DNA of 64,000 nt from Actinomycetota bacterium (GTDB taxonomy: Bacteria; Actinomycetota; Rubrobacteria; Rubrobacterales; Rubrobacteraceae): the NCBI GenBank assembly GCA_902810695.1, contig CADDYV010000009.1:1-64000 (forward strand). Direction: 5' to 3'. The notes below the pieces were generated by a model. It had not been told where the DNA came from. It worked only from the letters and a program-made list of their open reading frames with translations, and ran no database searches. The translations under genes and the position numbers were made by a program. Positions 17,334-25,597 of the stretch are shown in pieces. Position 1 is the stretch's first letter. Each line of letters begins with the position of its first letter.

Positions 17334-18023
17334 ATGCACCGTACGGCTGTTAAAAAGGTGGTCCTGGAGAACGTCCTTGATGCCAACGACGCCTTAGCTC
17401 AGGCCAACCGGGAGAAGTTCGACCAGAGCGGAACATATGTGATCAACATGATGAGCTCTCCCGGTGCCGGCAAGACCGCGCTGCTGGAGCGCGCGCTGGA
17501 GCGATTGCGCGGCAAGTTGCGGCTGGGCGTCCTGGAGGGCGACGTGCAAACCACCCTGGACGCCGACAGGCTCGCCCGCTTTCACATTCCGCTCGTTCAG
17601 GTCAACACGGACCCCGGCTTCGGCGGTGAATGCCACCTGGATGCGAACATGGTGCGCTCGGGCCTTGCGGAGCTTCCTCTGGAAGACATAGATATCCTGG
17701 TCATAGAGAACGTCGGCAACCTGGTGTGCCCTGCGGAATTCAGGGTTGGTGAGAACGTGCGGGTCATGGTCTACTCCATCACCGAGGGTGAAGAGAAGCC
17801 CCTCAAGTATCCCCTGATGTTCCGCTCCGCGGATCTCGTGCTCGTAAACAAGATAGACCTTCTGGAATACCTGGACTTCGACCTGGAGCAGTTCCTGGGC
17901 TACCTGAAAGCGGTCAATCCCGCCGCCCCGCACATCCTAACCAGCGCCCGCACCGGCGAGGGCGTGGAGGAGTTTTGCTCCTGGCTGGAGCGCCGCACCG
18001 CCTATCCACCCGCAAGTGGATAA
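17334..18023 (+). CDS. hypB: Hydrogenase/urease nickel-incorporation GTPase HypB
   Basis: 229 aa. P-loop SSPGAGKTALLERAL, a GGECHLDANM segment with the Cys-His of the G-domain metal site, VIENVGNLVCPAEF (switch II region) and NKIDLL for guanine recognition define HypB, a SIMIBI GTPase that powers nickel insertion. The histidine-rich N-terminal stretch of nickel-storing HypBs is absent, so this is the short type. It follows hypA without a gap. Confidence 0.95.
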   Translation: MHRTAVKKVVLENVLDANDALAQANREKFDQSGTYVINMMSSPGAGKTALLERALERLRGKLRLGVLEGDVQTTLDADRLARFHIPLVQVNTDPGFGGECHLDANMVRSGLAELPLEDIDILVIENVGNLVCPAEFRVGENVRVMVYSITEGEEKPLKYPLMFRSADLVLVNKIDLLEYLDFDLEQFLGYLKAVNPAAPHILTSARTGEGVEEFCSWLERRTAYPPASG

Positions 18024-18046
18024 CCTACAAATTCCACTGGTACGCC

Positions 18047-18075
18047 TTGATACTTTTTTGATGGCGGATTATGAT
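18047..18075 (+). promoter_or_regulatory. Promoter of the hydrogenase structural operon
   Basis: TTGATA (18047-18052) and TATGAT (18070-18075) with exactly 17 bases between, the best sigma-A like match in the hydrogenase region. Transcription would begin near 18082, leaving about 220 bases of untranslated leader before the small-subunit GTG. Confidence 0.6.
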
Positions 18076-18081
18076 ACCTAT

Positions 18082-18304
18082 ACTACTATCGGGAAAGGAA
18101 TGCAAGGAGGTTTCTGGAGCACCGGATAGTTCGGGTTCGGCGGAAAGGGGCTGACCCGGAAATCCGGAACAAAGATACGCGTTCAGGGATGCGTCTGTGG
18201 GGACGCATTAGCTTCTTCCTTGAGTGTGGATGCAAGTCGGGAGGTGGACGGCTTTGCTGATACGGGGAAGTTCCGCTGTACGAAGGTGAAAGGAGGAGTG
18301 GCTC
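18082..18304 (+). ncRNA. Structured 5' leader RNA of the hydrogenase operon (candidate)
   Basis: Non-coding stretch between hypB and the small subunit. Three nested helices can be drawn by eye. An outer stem joins 18103-18110 to 18215-18222 (CAAGGAGG with CTTCCTTG, one G-U). Within it lies 18122-18127/18162-18167 (CCGGAT/ATCCGG), extended by 18132-18136/18154-18158 (CGGGT/ACCCG). A third arm is 18189-18195/18202-18208 (ATGCGTC/GACGCAT, 6-base loop). Together they make a three-way-junction shape starting about 20 bases after the predicted transcript start. I could not match it to a known riboswitch class. A regulatory leader is inferred. Confidence 0.45.
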
Positions 18305-19357
18305 GTGACCGAAACTCAGAGTGCGGCGTCGGGAGTGGAGGAGGTTCACATCCTGTGGATCTCGGAGGGGATGAGTTGTGATGGGGACTCGGTCTCCATC
18401 ACGGCGGCCTCGCTACCCAGTATCGAGGATGTGTTGCTGGGCAACATTCCGGGGCTGCCTACCGTGCACCTGCACAACAAGGTGCTCCATCCCTCGCTCG
18501 GGGGAGAAGATTTCCTGCGGCCCTTCCGGCAGGCTGTAGACGATGAGTTAGACGCGCCGTTCGTGCTGGTGATCGAAGGCTCCATCCCCAACGAGAACAT
18601 CAACGGTGACGGCTACTGGACCTCTTTCGGCAACGATCTGACAACGGGCGATCCATTGCCCATCAACTGGTGGATAGACCGGCTCGCGCCGAAGGCGTGG
18701 GCGGTGGTCGCGGCGGGGACGTGCGCCACCTACGGCGGAATACACGCGATGGCGGGAAATCCGACCGGGTGTATGGGGCTCGCGGACTATTTGGGTTGGG
18801 ACTTCCGCTCCGCTGGAGGAATCCCCATCGTCAACGTGCCGGGCTGTCCCGTGCAGCCGGACAACTTCATGGAGACCGTAACCTGGCTACTTTACCAGGC
18901 GGCGGGGATGGCTCCGATGATCCCGCTCGATGAGCAGCTAAGACCGACCTGGCTCTTCGGGAAGACGGTGCACGAGGGGTGCGACCGGGCCGGATACTAC
19001 GAGCAGGGCGACTTCGCCCTCGACTACAACTCGCCCAAGTGCCAGGTCAAGATCGGCTGCTGGGGACCGGTGGTCAACTGCAACGTCACCAAGCGGGGCT
19101 GGATGGACGGCGTCGGAGGGTGCCCCAACGTGGGCGGCATCTGCATCGGGTGCACCATGCCAGGTTTCCCGGACAAGTTCATGCCGTTCATGGACCAGCC
19201 GCCGGGCGGGACGGTCTCCTCGGCGCTGACCGGCCTCTACGGGCCCATGATCCGGAAGCTCAGGAGCATAACCAACGCGACGGTCAACAAAGAGCCCAGG
19301 TGGCGCCACAACCGCAGCGAGCTCACCACTGGCTACAACCCGCGCTGGCCGCGGTGA
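18305..19357 (+). CDS. hhyS: [NiFe]-hydrogenase small subunit, group 1h (high-affinity)
   Basis: 350 aa, GTG start after AAAGGAGGAG. Carries three iron-sulfur clusters that pass electrons from the Ni-Fe centre. Candidate proximal ligands are Cys25, Asp28 (MSCDGDS, where other groups have CxxC), Cys140 (AGTCATYGG) and Cys181 (VPGCPVQP). As I recall, the Asp ligand is a mark of the oxygen-insensitive actinobacterial hydrogenases. Distal: His223, Cys226, Cys246, Cys252. Medial region: Cys259, 273, 280, 283. There is no Tat signal or membrane anchor, as expected for this group, which oxidises atmospheric H2 and feeds the respiratory quinone pool. Confidence 0.95.
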   Translation: MTETQSAASGVEEVHILWISEGMSCDGDSVSITAASLPSIEDVLLGNIPGLPTVHLHNKVLHPSLGGEDFLRPFRQAVDDELDAPFVLVIEGSIPNENINGDGYWTSFGNDLTTGDPLPINWWIDRLAPKAWAVVAAGTCATYGGIHAMAGNPTGCMGLADYLGWDFRSAGGIPIVNVPGCPVQPDNFMETVTWLLYQAAGMAPMIPLDEQLRPTWLFGKTVHEGCDRAGYYEQGDFALDYNSPKCQVKIGCWGPVVNCNVTKRGWMDGVGGCPNVGGICIGCTMPGFPDKFMPFMDQPPGGTVSSALTGLYGPMIRKLRSITNATVNKEPRWRHNRSELTTGYNPRWPR

Positions 19358-19366
19358 GTGAAGGTG

Positions 19367-19402
19367 TCAGCGATCAGCCAACACCTGAAAGCTGACGGCT
19401 GA
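19367..19402 (+). other. Intercistronic hairpin between small and large subunit genes
   Basis: TCAGC-GA-TCAGC (19367-19378) can pair with GCTGA-CG-GCTGA (19391-19402) around a 12-base loop, two 5-bp helices with a 2x2 internal loop. ACCTGAAA occurs twice (19383-19390, 19404-19411). No T-run follows, so it is not a terminator. Confidence 0.45.
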
Positions 19403-19438
19403 TACCTGAAACCTCAGCAACTGAAAGGAGCGAATCAA

Positions 19439-21229
19439 ATGGCTACCCGAGAGGAAGTCAGGCCCGAAGCCAGAAACCTCGTGGAGATGTCGTGGGACCC
19501 GATCACGCGCATCGTCGGGAACCTGGGGATCTACACCAAGATAGACTTCGACAACCGCGAGGTGGTCGAGTGCAAGAGCACCTCCTCCATCTTCCGCGGC
19601 TACAGCGTCTTCATGAAGGGCAAGGACCCGCGCGACGCGCACTTCATCACCAGCCGCATCTGCGGCATCTGCGGCGACAACCACGCCACCTGCTCGTGCT
19701 ACGCGCAGCAGATGGCCTACGGGGTGAAGCCGCCGCCGCTGGCGGAGTGGATCGTCAACCTCGGCGAAGCAGCCGAGTACGTCTTCGACCACTGCATCTT
19801 CCAGGACAACCTGGTCTTCGTGGACTTCTGCGAGCAGATCGTGCGGGAGACCAACCCGAGTATGCTGCAGCGGGCGGAGCAGACCGAAGCCCCCCACGCC
19901 GACATCCACGGCTACCGCACCATCGCGGACATCATGCGGGCTTTCAACCCGTTCACCGGGGACATGTACAAGGAAGCCCTGCAGATGAGCCGCCTCACGC
20001 GCGAGATGTTTTGCCTGATGGAAGGGAGGCACGTCCATCCCTCCACGCTATACCCCGGCGGCGTGGGTACGGTGGCCACCCCGCAGCTCTTCACCGACTA
20101 CCTGACCAGGTTGATGCGCTTCATGGACTGGGTCAAGAAGGCCGTGCCGATGAACGACGATGTCTTCGACTTCTTCTACGAGGCGCTGCCGGGTTACGAA
20201 GAGGTCGGGAGGAGGCGCGTCCTGCTCGGCTGCTGGGGATCGTTCCAGGACCCGAACGTCTGCGACTACCGCTATCAGACGATGAACGAGTGGGGCAAGG
20301 CCATGTTCGTCACACCGGGCGTCGTCGTGGACAACGAGCTGGTAACCACTAACCTGATAGACATAAACCTCGGGATACGTATCCTGCTCGGCTCCTCCTA
20401 CTACGAGGACTGGGAGAACGAAGAGATGTTCGTCGAGCGCGACCCGCTCGGAAACCCGGTGGACCGGCGGCATCCGTGGAACCAGACCACGATCCCCAGG
20501 CCCCAGAAGCGCAACCTCGAAGAGGGACCGTATAGCTGGGTCATGAGCCCGAGATGGTACGACCAGCGCACCGGGGATCACCTGGCGCTGGATACCGGCG
20601 GCGGGGCGATAGCCAGGCTGTGGGCCACGGCGCTCGCCGGGCTGGTGGACATCGGCGGGTACGTCCGGGCCACGGGGAATAGCGTGGAGATCAACCTTCC
20701 CAAGACCGCCGCGATGCCCGAGGCGCACTTCGAGTGGAGGATCCCGCAGTGGTCCAACGCCATCGAGCGCGACCGGGCCAGGATCTACTTCATCGCCTAC
20801 TCCGCGGCGGCCGCGGTCTACTTCGTGGAGAGGGCGCTGGAGCTGGTGCGGCAGGGCGAGACCAAGGTCTTCGAGGACTTCGAGGTCCCAGACGAGGCCA
20901 TCGGGTGCGGCTTCCACGAGGCGGTGCGCGGGGTCCTCTCGCACCACCTGGTGATCCGGGACGGCAAGATCGCCAACTACCACCCCTACCCGCCAACCCC
21001 GTGGAACGGCTCGCCGACCGACTCCTACGGCACCCCCGGCCCCTACGAGGACGCGGTGATGGGATCTCCGATCTTCGAGGAGAACGGCCCCGAAGACTTT
21101 AAGGGCATAGACATCATGCGCGCCGTGCGCAGCTTCGATCCGTGCCTGCCGTGCGGGGTGCACATGTACCTGGGCAAGGGCAAGGTGCTCAAGAAGATAC
21201 ACTCCCCGCAACTCGGTGGAGACGTGTAG
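19439..21229 (+). CDS. hhyL: [NiFe]-hydrogenase large subunit, group 1h
   Basis: 596 aa, with GAAAGGAG before the ATG. The Ni-Fe site is formed by RICGICGDNHATC near the N-terminus and DPCLPCGVH near the C-terminus; the latter is followed by a 21-residue tail that the protease encoded at 25073 would remove after the histidine once nickel is inserted. Group 1h enzymes have very high affinity for H2 and tolerate oxygen, letting starved cells live on traces of H2. It pairs with the small subunit gene 81 bases upstream. Confidence 0.96.
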   Translation: MATREEVRPEARNLVEMSWDPITRIVGNLGIYTKIDFDNREVVECKSTSSIFRGYSVFMKGKDPRDAHFITSRICGICGDNHATCSCYAQQMAYGVKPPPLAEWIVNLGEAAEYVFDHCIFQDNLVFVDFCEQIVRETNPSMLQRAEQTEAPHADIHGYRTIADIMRAFNPFTGDMYKEALQMSRLTREMFCLMEGRHVHPSTLYPGGVGTVATPQLFTDYLTRLMRFMDWVKKAVPMNDDVFDFFYEALPGYEEVGRRRVLLGCWGSFQDPNVCDYRYQTMNEWGKAMFVTPGVVVDNELVTTNLIDINLGIRILLGSSYYEDWENEEMFVERDPLGNPVDRRHPWNQTTIPRPQKRNLEEGPYSWVMSPRWYDQRTGDHLALDTGGGAIARLWATALAGLVDIGGYVRATGNSVEINLPKTAAMPEAHFEWRIPQWSNAIERDRARIYFIAYSAAAAVYFVERALELVRQGETKVFEDFEVPDEAIGCGFHEAVRGVLSHHLVIRDGKIANYHPYPPTPWNGSPTDSYGTPGPYEDAVMGSPIFEENGPEDFKGIDIMRAVRSFDPCLPCGVHMYLGKGKVLKKIHSPQLGGDV

Positions 21230-21256
21230 CCCGAGAGTTCGGGCAGAGAAAATCCA

Positions 21257-21286
21257 GGTGGGTCCCGCGTTTTTTCGGGACCCGCC
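21257..21286 (+). other. Strong intercistronic hairpin downstream of the large subunit gene
   Basis: GGTGGGTCCCG (21257-21267) pairs with CGGGACCCGCC (21276-21286), 11 bp with one G-U pair, around a loop containing six T. No T-run follows the stem, so it is more likely an mRNA-protecting or processing element, or a weak attenuator, than a full terminator; the operon continues 19 bases later. Confidence 0.55.
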
Positions 21287-21304
21287 CTCTGAGGAAGGGT
21301 TGAG

Positions 21305-22198
21305 ATGCTTCTGGACGACCAGGAACTGAGGGAGCGGGTCTCCAGGATGGAGGCGCTGCTGGGGAAGATCGAAGCCCTCGAAGACCCGAACGCCAGATCC
21401 AAGGCTGCGGAGGTCGTGGGGGTTCTTCTGGAGCTATACGGCGAGGGCCTTGCGCGCATGATGAATGCTGTCGCCGAAAGCGACGAGCGCGAGAGGCTCT
21501 TCGAGCGTTTTGCTGAAGATGAGCTGATAGCGCACCTGCTGCTGTTGCACGGGCTGCATCCGGTAAGCGTGGAGGCGCGGGTGCTGCGCGCGCTGGATGA
21601 GGTCCGTCCGTACCTGGAGTCCCACGGCGGGAACGTGGAGCTTCTGGGTATAGAGAACGGCGTGGCGAGGGTGCGAATGGAAGGTAGCTGCCACGGCTGC
21701 CCCTCCTCCGCCGCAACGCTCAAACTGGCGATAGAGGAAGCCGTCCAGAAGGCCGCCCCGGACCTGGAGGGGATCGAGGCCGAGGGCGTAACAGAGCCCC
21801 CGCCCAGGCCCCAGGCTACCTTCGTGGCGGGGCCTACCCTGCGCAAGAAAAAGAAGAAACCAGCGGCGGAGCACACGTCCTGGACGGTGGTCGGTGGGTT
21901 GCCTCAGCTCTCCAGCGGCGGGATGCTGCTGAAGGAAGTCTCCGGCGAGATGGTGCTCTTCGTGAGGCTGGGGGGGGACTTCTACGCCTACCGCCACCTG
22001 TGTCCCGGCTGCGGGGAGTCGCTGGAGACGGGGAGCCTGGAGGGGGCAGAGCTTGTCTGCCCCGGCTGCTCTCACCGCTACGACGTGCGCCGGGCCGGGA
22101 GGTGTCCGGACGTACCGGAGCTACACCTGGAGCCCATCCCGCTGCTCGTGAACGAGGAGGGCATAGTGAAGATTGCTCTGACCGCCGCGGTGAGCTGA
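21305..22198 (+). CDS. NifU-domain / Rieske-like fusion protein of the hydrogenase operon
   Basis: 297 aa. An N-terminal helical part (1-85) is followed by a NifU C-terminal domain (about 90-165) with Cys129-HG-Cys132, which can carry or transfer an Fe-S cluster. A basic linker (KKKKK at 181-185) leads to a Rieske-like domain (about 192-292). The Rieske ligands are altered: Cys233-PG-Cys236 and Cys252-PG-Cys255-S-His257 instead of CxH...CxxH, so a four-Cys site is more likely than a classical Rieske centre. Its position right after the large subunit fits an electron-transfer or cluster-assembly partner, as with the Rieske-type protein of mycobacterial Huc operons. Confidence 0.85.
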   Translation: MLLDDQELRERVSRMEALLGKIEALEDPNARSKAAEVVGVLLELYGEGLARMMNAVAESDERERLFERFAEDELIAHLLLLHGLHPVSVEARVLRALDEVRPYLESHGGNVELLGIENGVARVRMEGSCHGCPSSAATLKLAIEEAVQKAAPDLEGIEAEGVTEPPPRPQATFVAGPTLRKKKKKPAAEHTSWTVVGGLPQLSSGGMLLKEVSGEMVLFVRLGGDFYAYRHLCPGCGESLETGSLEGAELVCPGCSHRYDVRRAGRCPDVPELHLEPIPLLVNEEGIVKIALTAAVS

Positions 22199-22202
22199 GG
22201 AT

Positions 22203-22904
22203 ATGGTCGAGCAGAATGGCAGGGAGACCTTCTCCGCTTTCTCCGCGCTGCGCCGGTTCGCGCGGGAGGGGTCCGGGAAGGCGGAGGAAGTTGCTACGGA
22301 GACCCGGGAGTCCTGCGATCTGTGCAGCGAGCCGATACCGCCCGAGCACCGGCATCTTCTGAATATCTCCACGCGCGAGATCATGTGCGCCTGCCGACCG
22401 TGCTCCATCCTCTTCGACAAAAAAGCGGCCAGTGAAGGCAAATATCGGCTCGTGCCCGACCGCTACCTGTTCCTCGAGGACTTCGAGATGGACGACGTGC
22501 GGTGGGCGAGCCTGCGGATACCGGTGGAGATGGCATTCTTCTTCTACAGCACGCCTGCCGGAAGAGTCGTGGCTTTCTATCCGAGCCCGATGGGAGCAAC
22601 GGAGTCGCTCCTGGAGCTCTCCACCTGGGAGGAGCTTGAGGAGCGCAACCCGGTGCTGGGAGAGATGGAGCAAGATGTGGAAGCTCTGCTGGTAAACCGA
22701 ACGCGCGGAGCGAGGGAGCACTTCATGGTTCCCGTTGACGAGTGCTACAGGCTGGTGGGGCTCATCCGGCTCCACTGGAGGGGCTTCAGTGGCGGGAAGG
22801 AGGTGTGGGAGGAGATAGGAAGGTTTTTCGAGGAGTTGCGGGAGCGCTCCAGGACCGTCACGGGCAAAGTCGCAGAGAAAGGAGAAGACAAATGGGAAGA
22901 CTGA
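22203..22904 (+). CDS. DUF5947-type hydrogenase-associated protein
   Basis: 233 aa. CDLC (about residue 39) and CACRPC (about 60) look like a zinc or Fe-S site near the N-terminus; the remainder is an unfamiliar alpha/beta domain (WASLRIPVEMAFFFYSTPAGRVVAFYPSP). I associate this type (DUF5947) with group 1h hydrogenase clusters, where it recurs without a known function. It starts four bases after the fusion gene and overlaps the next small gene by 13 bases. A role in assembly or electron transfer is inference from context only. Confidence 0.75.
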   Translation: MVEQNGRETFSAFSALRRFAREGSGKAEEVATETRESCDLCSEPIPPEHRHLLNISTREIMCACRPCSILFDKKAASEGKYRLVPDRYLFLEDFEMDDVRWASLRIPVEMAFFFYSTPAGRVVAFYPSPMGATESLLELSTWEELEERNPVLGEMEQDVEALLVNRTRGAREHFMVPVDECYRLVGLIRLHWRGFSGGKEVWEEIGRFFEELRERSRTVTGKVAEKGEDKWED

Positions 22905-23101
22905 GGGTGGGAAAGCCGGATGTCAAGCCGGATAAACCCTCGCACATGAAGGGGATACGCCAGGGGAACGAGACCGGCAGCTACGAGAACATGGCCGGGC
23001 ATCTCTCCAGCGGGAAGTCAACGGCCGAGCGTTCCACGGGCATCAACCCCGCATCCAGGAACCCGATAGATCCGGGCAGCCCGAACCTGTCGCCGGCCTA
23101 A
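22892..23101 (+). CDS. Small conserved-looking hydrogenase-operon protein (69 aa)
   Basis: ATG 22892 with GAAAGGAG upstream encodes a polar, glycine- and proline-rich protein, MGRLRVGKPDVKPDKPSHMK at the start and STGINPASRNPIDPGSPN near the end. It has no hydrophobic segment and is probably disordered. It overlaps the previous gene's end by 13 bases and precedes the next by seven, so it is part of the operon. Function unknown; a small scaffold or tether would fit its composition. Confidence 0.7.
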   Translation: MGRLRVGKPDVKPDKPSHMKGIRQGNETGSYENMAGHLSSGKSTAERSTGINPASRNPIDPGSPNLSPA

Positions 23102-23108
23102 CGCCTGT

Positions 23109-23756
23109 ATGCCTGATCTGGATTTCGCCATAGAGGGCGCCGAGGTCCTTGAATACGCCGCCGTTCCGAGCCTCCTCTTCAGGTTGCGCATCGAGAACCT
23201 GGGTGAAGAGCCCATCCGCTCCGTCGGCCTAGACACCCAGATCCGGATAGCTGCGACGCAGCGGCATTACGACGAGACAGAGCAGATGCGGCTCCTTGAG
23301 CTGTTCGGCGAGCCGGGCAGGTGGGGCACTACGTTGCGGAGCCTGCTGTGGACCCACACCGTCCTGCAGGTTCCACCGTTCTCCGGAAGCACGGTCGTGG
23401 ATATGCCCGTCGCGTGCACCTACGACCTGGAGGTGGCCGGGAGCAAGTATTTCCACGCGCTGCAAAACGGCGAGGTGCCGCTGGAGTTCCTGTTCAGCGG
23501 CACGGTCTTCTACACGGGAGAGGGAGGGCGGTTGCAGGTCGCCAGGATCCCCTGGGACAGAGAAGCCCGCTTCCGGCTGCCGGTCCGGGTGTGGAAGGAG
23601 ATGATGGAGCACTACTTTCCGAACAGCGCCTGGCTACGCCTGCGCAGGGACGCTTTCGACAGGCTCTACGACTACAAGGTCCGCCGGGGGCTCCCGACCT
23701 GGGAGGCTGCAGTGGAGGCGCTTCTGAGCGCCAGCGAGCAGGAGGTGGAGCGGTAG
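23109..23756 (+). CDS. DUF6084-type hydrogenase-associated protein
   Basis: 215 aa, beginning PDLDFAIEGAEVLEYAAVPSLLF. Mostly beta-rich with a C-terminal helical end (WKEMMEHYFPNSAWLRLRRDAFDRLYDYK). No catalytic motif or metal site is obvious. I assign it to DUF6084 from memory of hydrogenase operons; its job is unknown. Its stop overlaps the GTG of the following gene (TAGTG), indicating translational coupling. Confidence 0.75.
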   Translation: MPDLDFAIEGAEVLEYAAVPSLLFRLRIENLGEEPIRSVGLDTQIRIAATQRHYDETEQMRLLELFGEPGRWGTTLRSLLWTHTVLQVPPFSGSTVVDMPVACTYDLEVAGSKYFHALQNGEVPLEFLFSGTVFYTGEGGRLQVARIPWDREARFRLPVRVWKEMMEHYFPNSAWLRLRRDAFDRLYDYKVRRGLPTWEAAVEALLSASEQEVER

Positions 23757-24763
23757 TGGATGCGGTACGCAAGATCGCCGAGGCGGTGCTCTACGAGGGC
23801 TACGTGCTGTGGCCCTACCGCCGCTCCGCGATAAAGAACCAGAAGCGCTGGACGTTCGGAGGTGTGTACCCGCGGGCATACAGCGAGGCCACGAGCGGGG
23901 ACGATCCCTGGCTCATGCAGACTCAGTGCCTGGTGCTGGGAGATGCCGGGACAACAGTCGAGGTAAAGGTTCGCTTCCTGCAGGTCGTCGAGAGGAAGGT
24001 TGCCAGGGTAAGGGGCGAGGCCCTGGAGTTCGTGGATGAATTGCAGATTGGAGGCGAGCGCCACCTGTCGTGGGACGAGGCATACGAGCGGGAGGTGGTG
24101 GTCGGAGGGTGCAGGGTCTTCGATCTGCCATCGCCGGTGCGGGCGGGGATAGACATTCCGGGGGGGAGAACGGAGGAGCCGCTGGCGGACCTCGACGGGG
24201 AGATCGCGGGTGTCCTGGCGCGCAGGTGGCGCTCGCTGCGCGGATCGGTGGAGGTGGAGGCCGAGCCTCTGCGCGCGGGAGTGTTCAGGATAACGGCCAC
24301 GATAGCGAATACCACTCCGTGGGCGGGTGAGGACCGGGAGAGCACGCTCAAACAGACCTTCGTCTCGACGCACACCGTGCTGGAGGTGGAGGGCGGAGAG
24401 TTCGTCTCGCTGACAGACGCGCCCGAAGAGTTGCGGGAGTTTGCTCAAGGATGCGAGAACGTGAAGACGTGGCCGGTGCTGGTCGGTGAGGAGGGGGAGA
24501 GAAACGTGATGCTCTCTTCCCCGATCATCCTCTACGACTACCCGCAGGTCGCTCCCGAGAGCCCCGGCGACCTCTTCGATGGAACCGAGATAGACCAGCT
24601 TCTCATCATGAACATCCTCACCCTCACGGACGAGGAGAAAGAGGAGATGCGCGCCTCGGACCCGCGGGCGCGGGAGATCCTGGAGCGGTGCGAATCCCTT
24701 TCGCCGGAGGAGTTGATGAAGCTGCACGGGACCATCCGGGAGTTCCGGATGCTGAGGGAGTAG
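23756..24763 (+). CDS. Hydrogenase-operon protein of unknown function (335 aa)
   Basis: GTG 23756 overlaps the previous stop; the open frame extends upstream to 23321 but that part is a shadow of the DUF6084 gene. The protein starts VDAVRKIAEAVLYEGYVLWPYRRSAIKNQ and ends with a charged helical segment (LTDEEKEEMRASDPRAREILERC). No known catalytic motif is visible. The family travels with group 1h hydrogenases; a structural or maturation role is inferred from tight coupling with neighbours. Confidence 0.75.
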   Translation: MDAVRKIAEAVLYEGYVLWPYRRSAIKNQKRWTFGGVYPRAYSEATSGDDPWLMQTQCLVLGDAGTTVEVKVRFLQVVERKVARVRGEALEFVDELQIGGERHLSWDEAYEREVVVGGCRVFDLPSPVRAGIDIPGGRTEEPLADLDGEIAGVLARRWRSLRGSVEVEAEPLRAGVFRITATIANTTPWAGEDRESTLKQTFVSTHTVLEVEGGEFVSLTDAPEELREFAQGCENVKTWPVLVGEEGERNVMLSSPIILYDYPQVAPESPGDLFDGTEIDQLLIMNILTLTDEEKEEMRASDPRAREILERCESLSPEELMKLHGTIREFRMLRE

Positions 24764-24765
24764 GA

Positions 24766-25083
24766 GTGGACTTCTTCCAGGAACAGGAAGGAAAACCCGA
24801 GCTTGAGAGTCTGGTTGTGGGCGGCGTCGAGCTCAAGAAAGGTAGCCGGGTCCTGCTCTGGCCGCGTGGTGGGAGGGACATCATGGACCTCGCGCTCGCC
24901 GGAAAGGCCGCTTTCGTCGAGAGCATAGAGCAGGACTACGAGGACCGGGTTTACCTGGCGGTTACGCTGGAGGACGATCCGGGCAGGGAGCTTGGACAGG
25001 ACCGCAGCACGCTTGGGCACCGGTTCTTCTTCTCCCCCGAGGAGGTCGTGCCGCTGGATCTGGAGGGCGCCGATGAGTCCTGA
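24766..25083 (+). CDS. Hydrogenase-operon small protein (105 aa)
   Basis: GTG 24766 lies three bases after the previous stop. The sequence (VVGGVELKKGSRVLLWPRGGRDIMDLALAGK) suggests a compact beta-barrel-like fold with an SH3/OB-like start, acidic overall, no cysteines. The last 11 bases overlap the protease gene, so it may act with the maturation step. Function unknown. Confidence 0.7.
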   Translation: MDFFQEQEGKPELESLVVGGVELKKGSRVLLWPRGGRDIMDLALAGKAAFVESIEQDYEDRVYLAVTLEDDPGRELGQDRSTLGHRFFFSPEEVVPLDLEGADES

Positions 25084-25597
25084 GCGCATCCTGGTCGCCG
25101 GTATCGGTAACGTTTTCCTGGGCGACGACGGTTTCGGGGTCGAGGTAGCGCGCAGGCTCGCCGGACGCAATCTGCCGGAGAGCGTGGAAGTGGCGGACTT
25201 CGGTATAAGGGGGATGGATCTTATCTACGCGCTGCAGGAAGATTACGAGGCCGTCATCTTCCTCGACGCGACCCCGCGGGGCGAGAAGCCGGGGACAGTC
25301 TATCTCCTTGAGCCGGAGATCGAGGAAGACGGAGAGGTGGTACTGGACACGCACGGGATGGACCCTCTGAAAGTCATCAAATTCGCCCGCGCGCTCGGCG
25401 CCAGGCCGACCCGCACCCTCGTGGTGGGATGCGAGCCGCAGGTGGTAGTGAGCGGAGAGGACTACGACGAGATGGTAATGGGGTTGAGCGAGCCGGTGAG
25501 CGCGGCGGTAGAAGAGGCCGTGAAGCTTGTGGAGAGAATAGTCGAAACTAACGGCAAGACCGAACCCGGACATGGGGAAGGAGGTGAGCCTGCATGA
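25073..25597 (+). CDS. Hydrogenase maturation protease (HyaD/HybD family)
   Basis: 174 aa from ATG 25073. AGIGNVFLGDDGFGVEVARRL holds the first conserved acidic residue (Asp in GDDGFG), FGIRGMDL the second, and a DTHGMDP segment with His-Asp the third part of the nickel-sensing site. These proteases clip the C-terminal tail of the large subunit after the DPCxxCxxH motif once nickel is in place. It overlaps the preceding gene by 11 bases and the following 34-aa gene by 4 bases (ATGA). Confidence 0.92.
   Translation: MSPERILVAGIGNVFLGDDGFGVEVARRLAGRNLPESVEVADFGIRGMDLIYALQEDYEAVIFLDATPRGEKPGTVYLLEPEIEEDGEVVLDTHGMDPLKVIKFARALGARPTRTLVVGCEPQVVVSGEDYDEMVMGLSEPVSAAVEEAVKLVERIVETNGKTEPGHGEGGEPA

Noticed and set aside
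18082-18304. Assignment of the hydrogenase leader to a known riboswitch
   Set aside because: Checked by eye against cobalamin, c-di-GMP-I, TPP, FMN, Mn, fluoride, ZTP and c-di-AMP signatures; none of their conserved cores is present.
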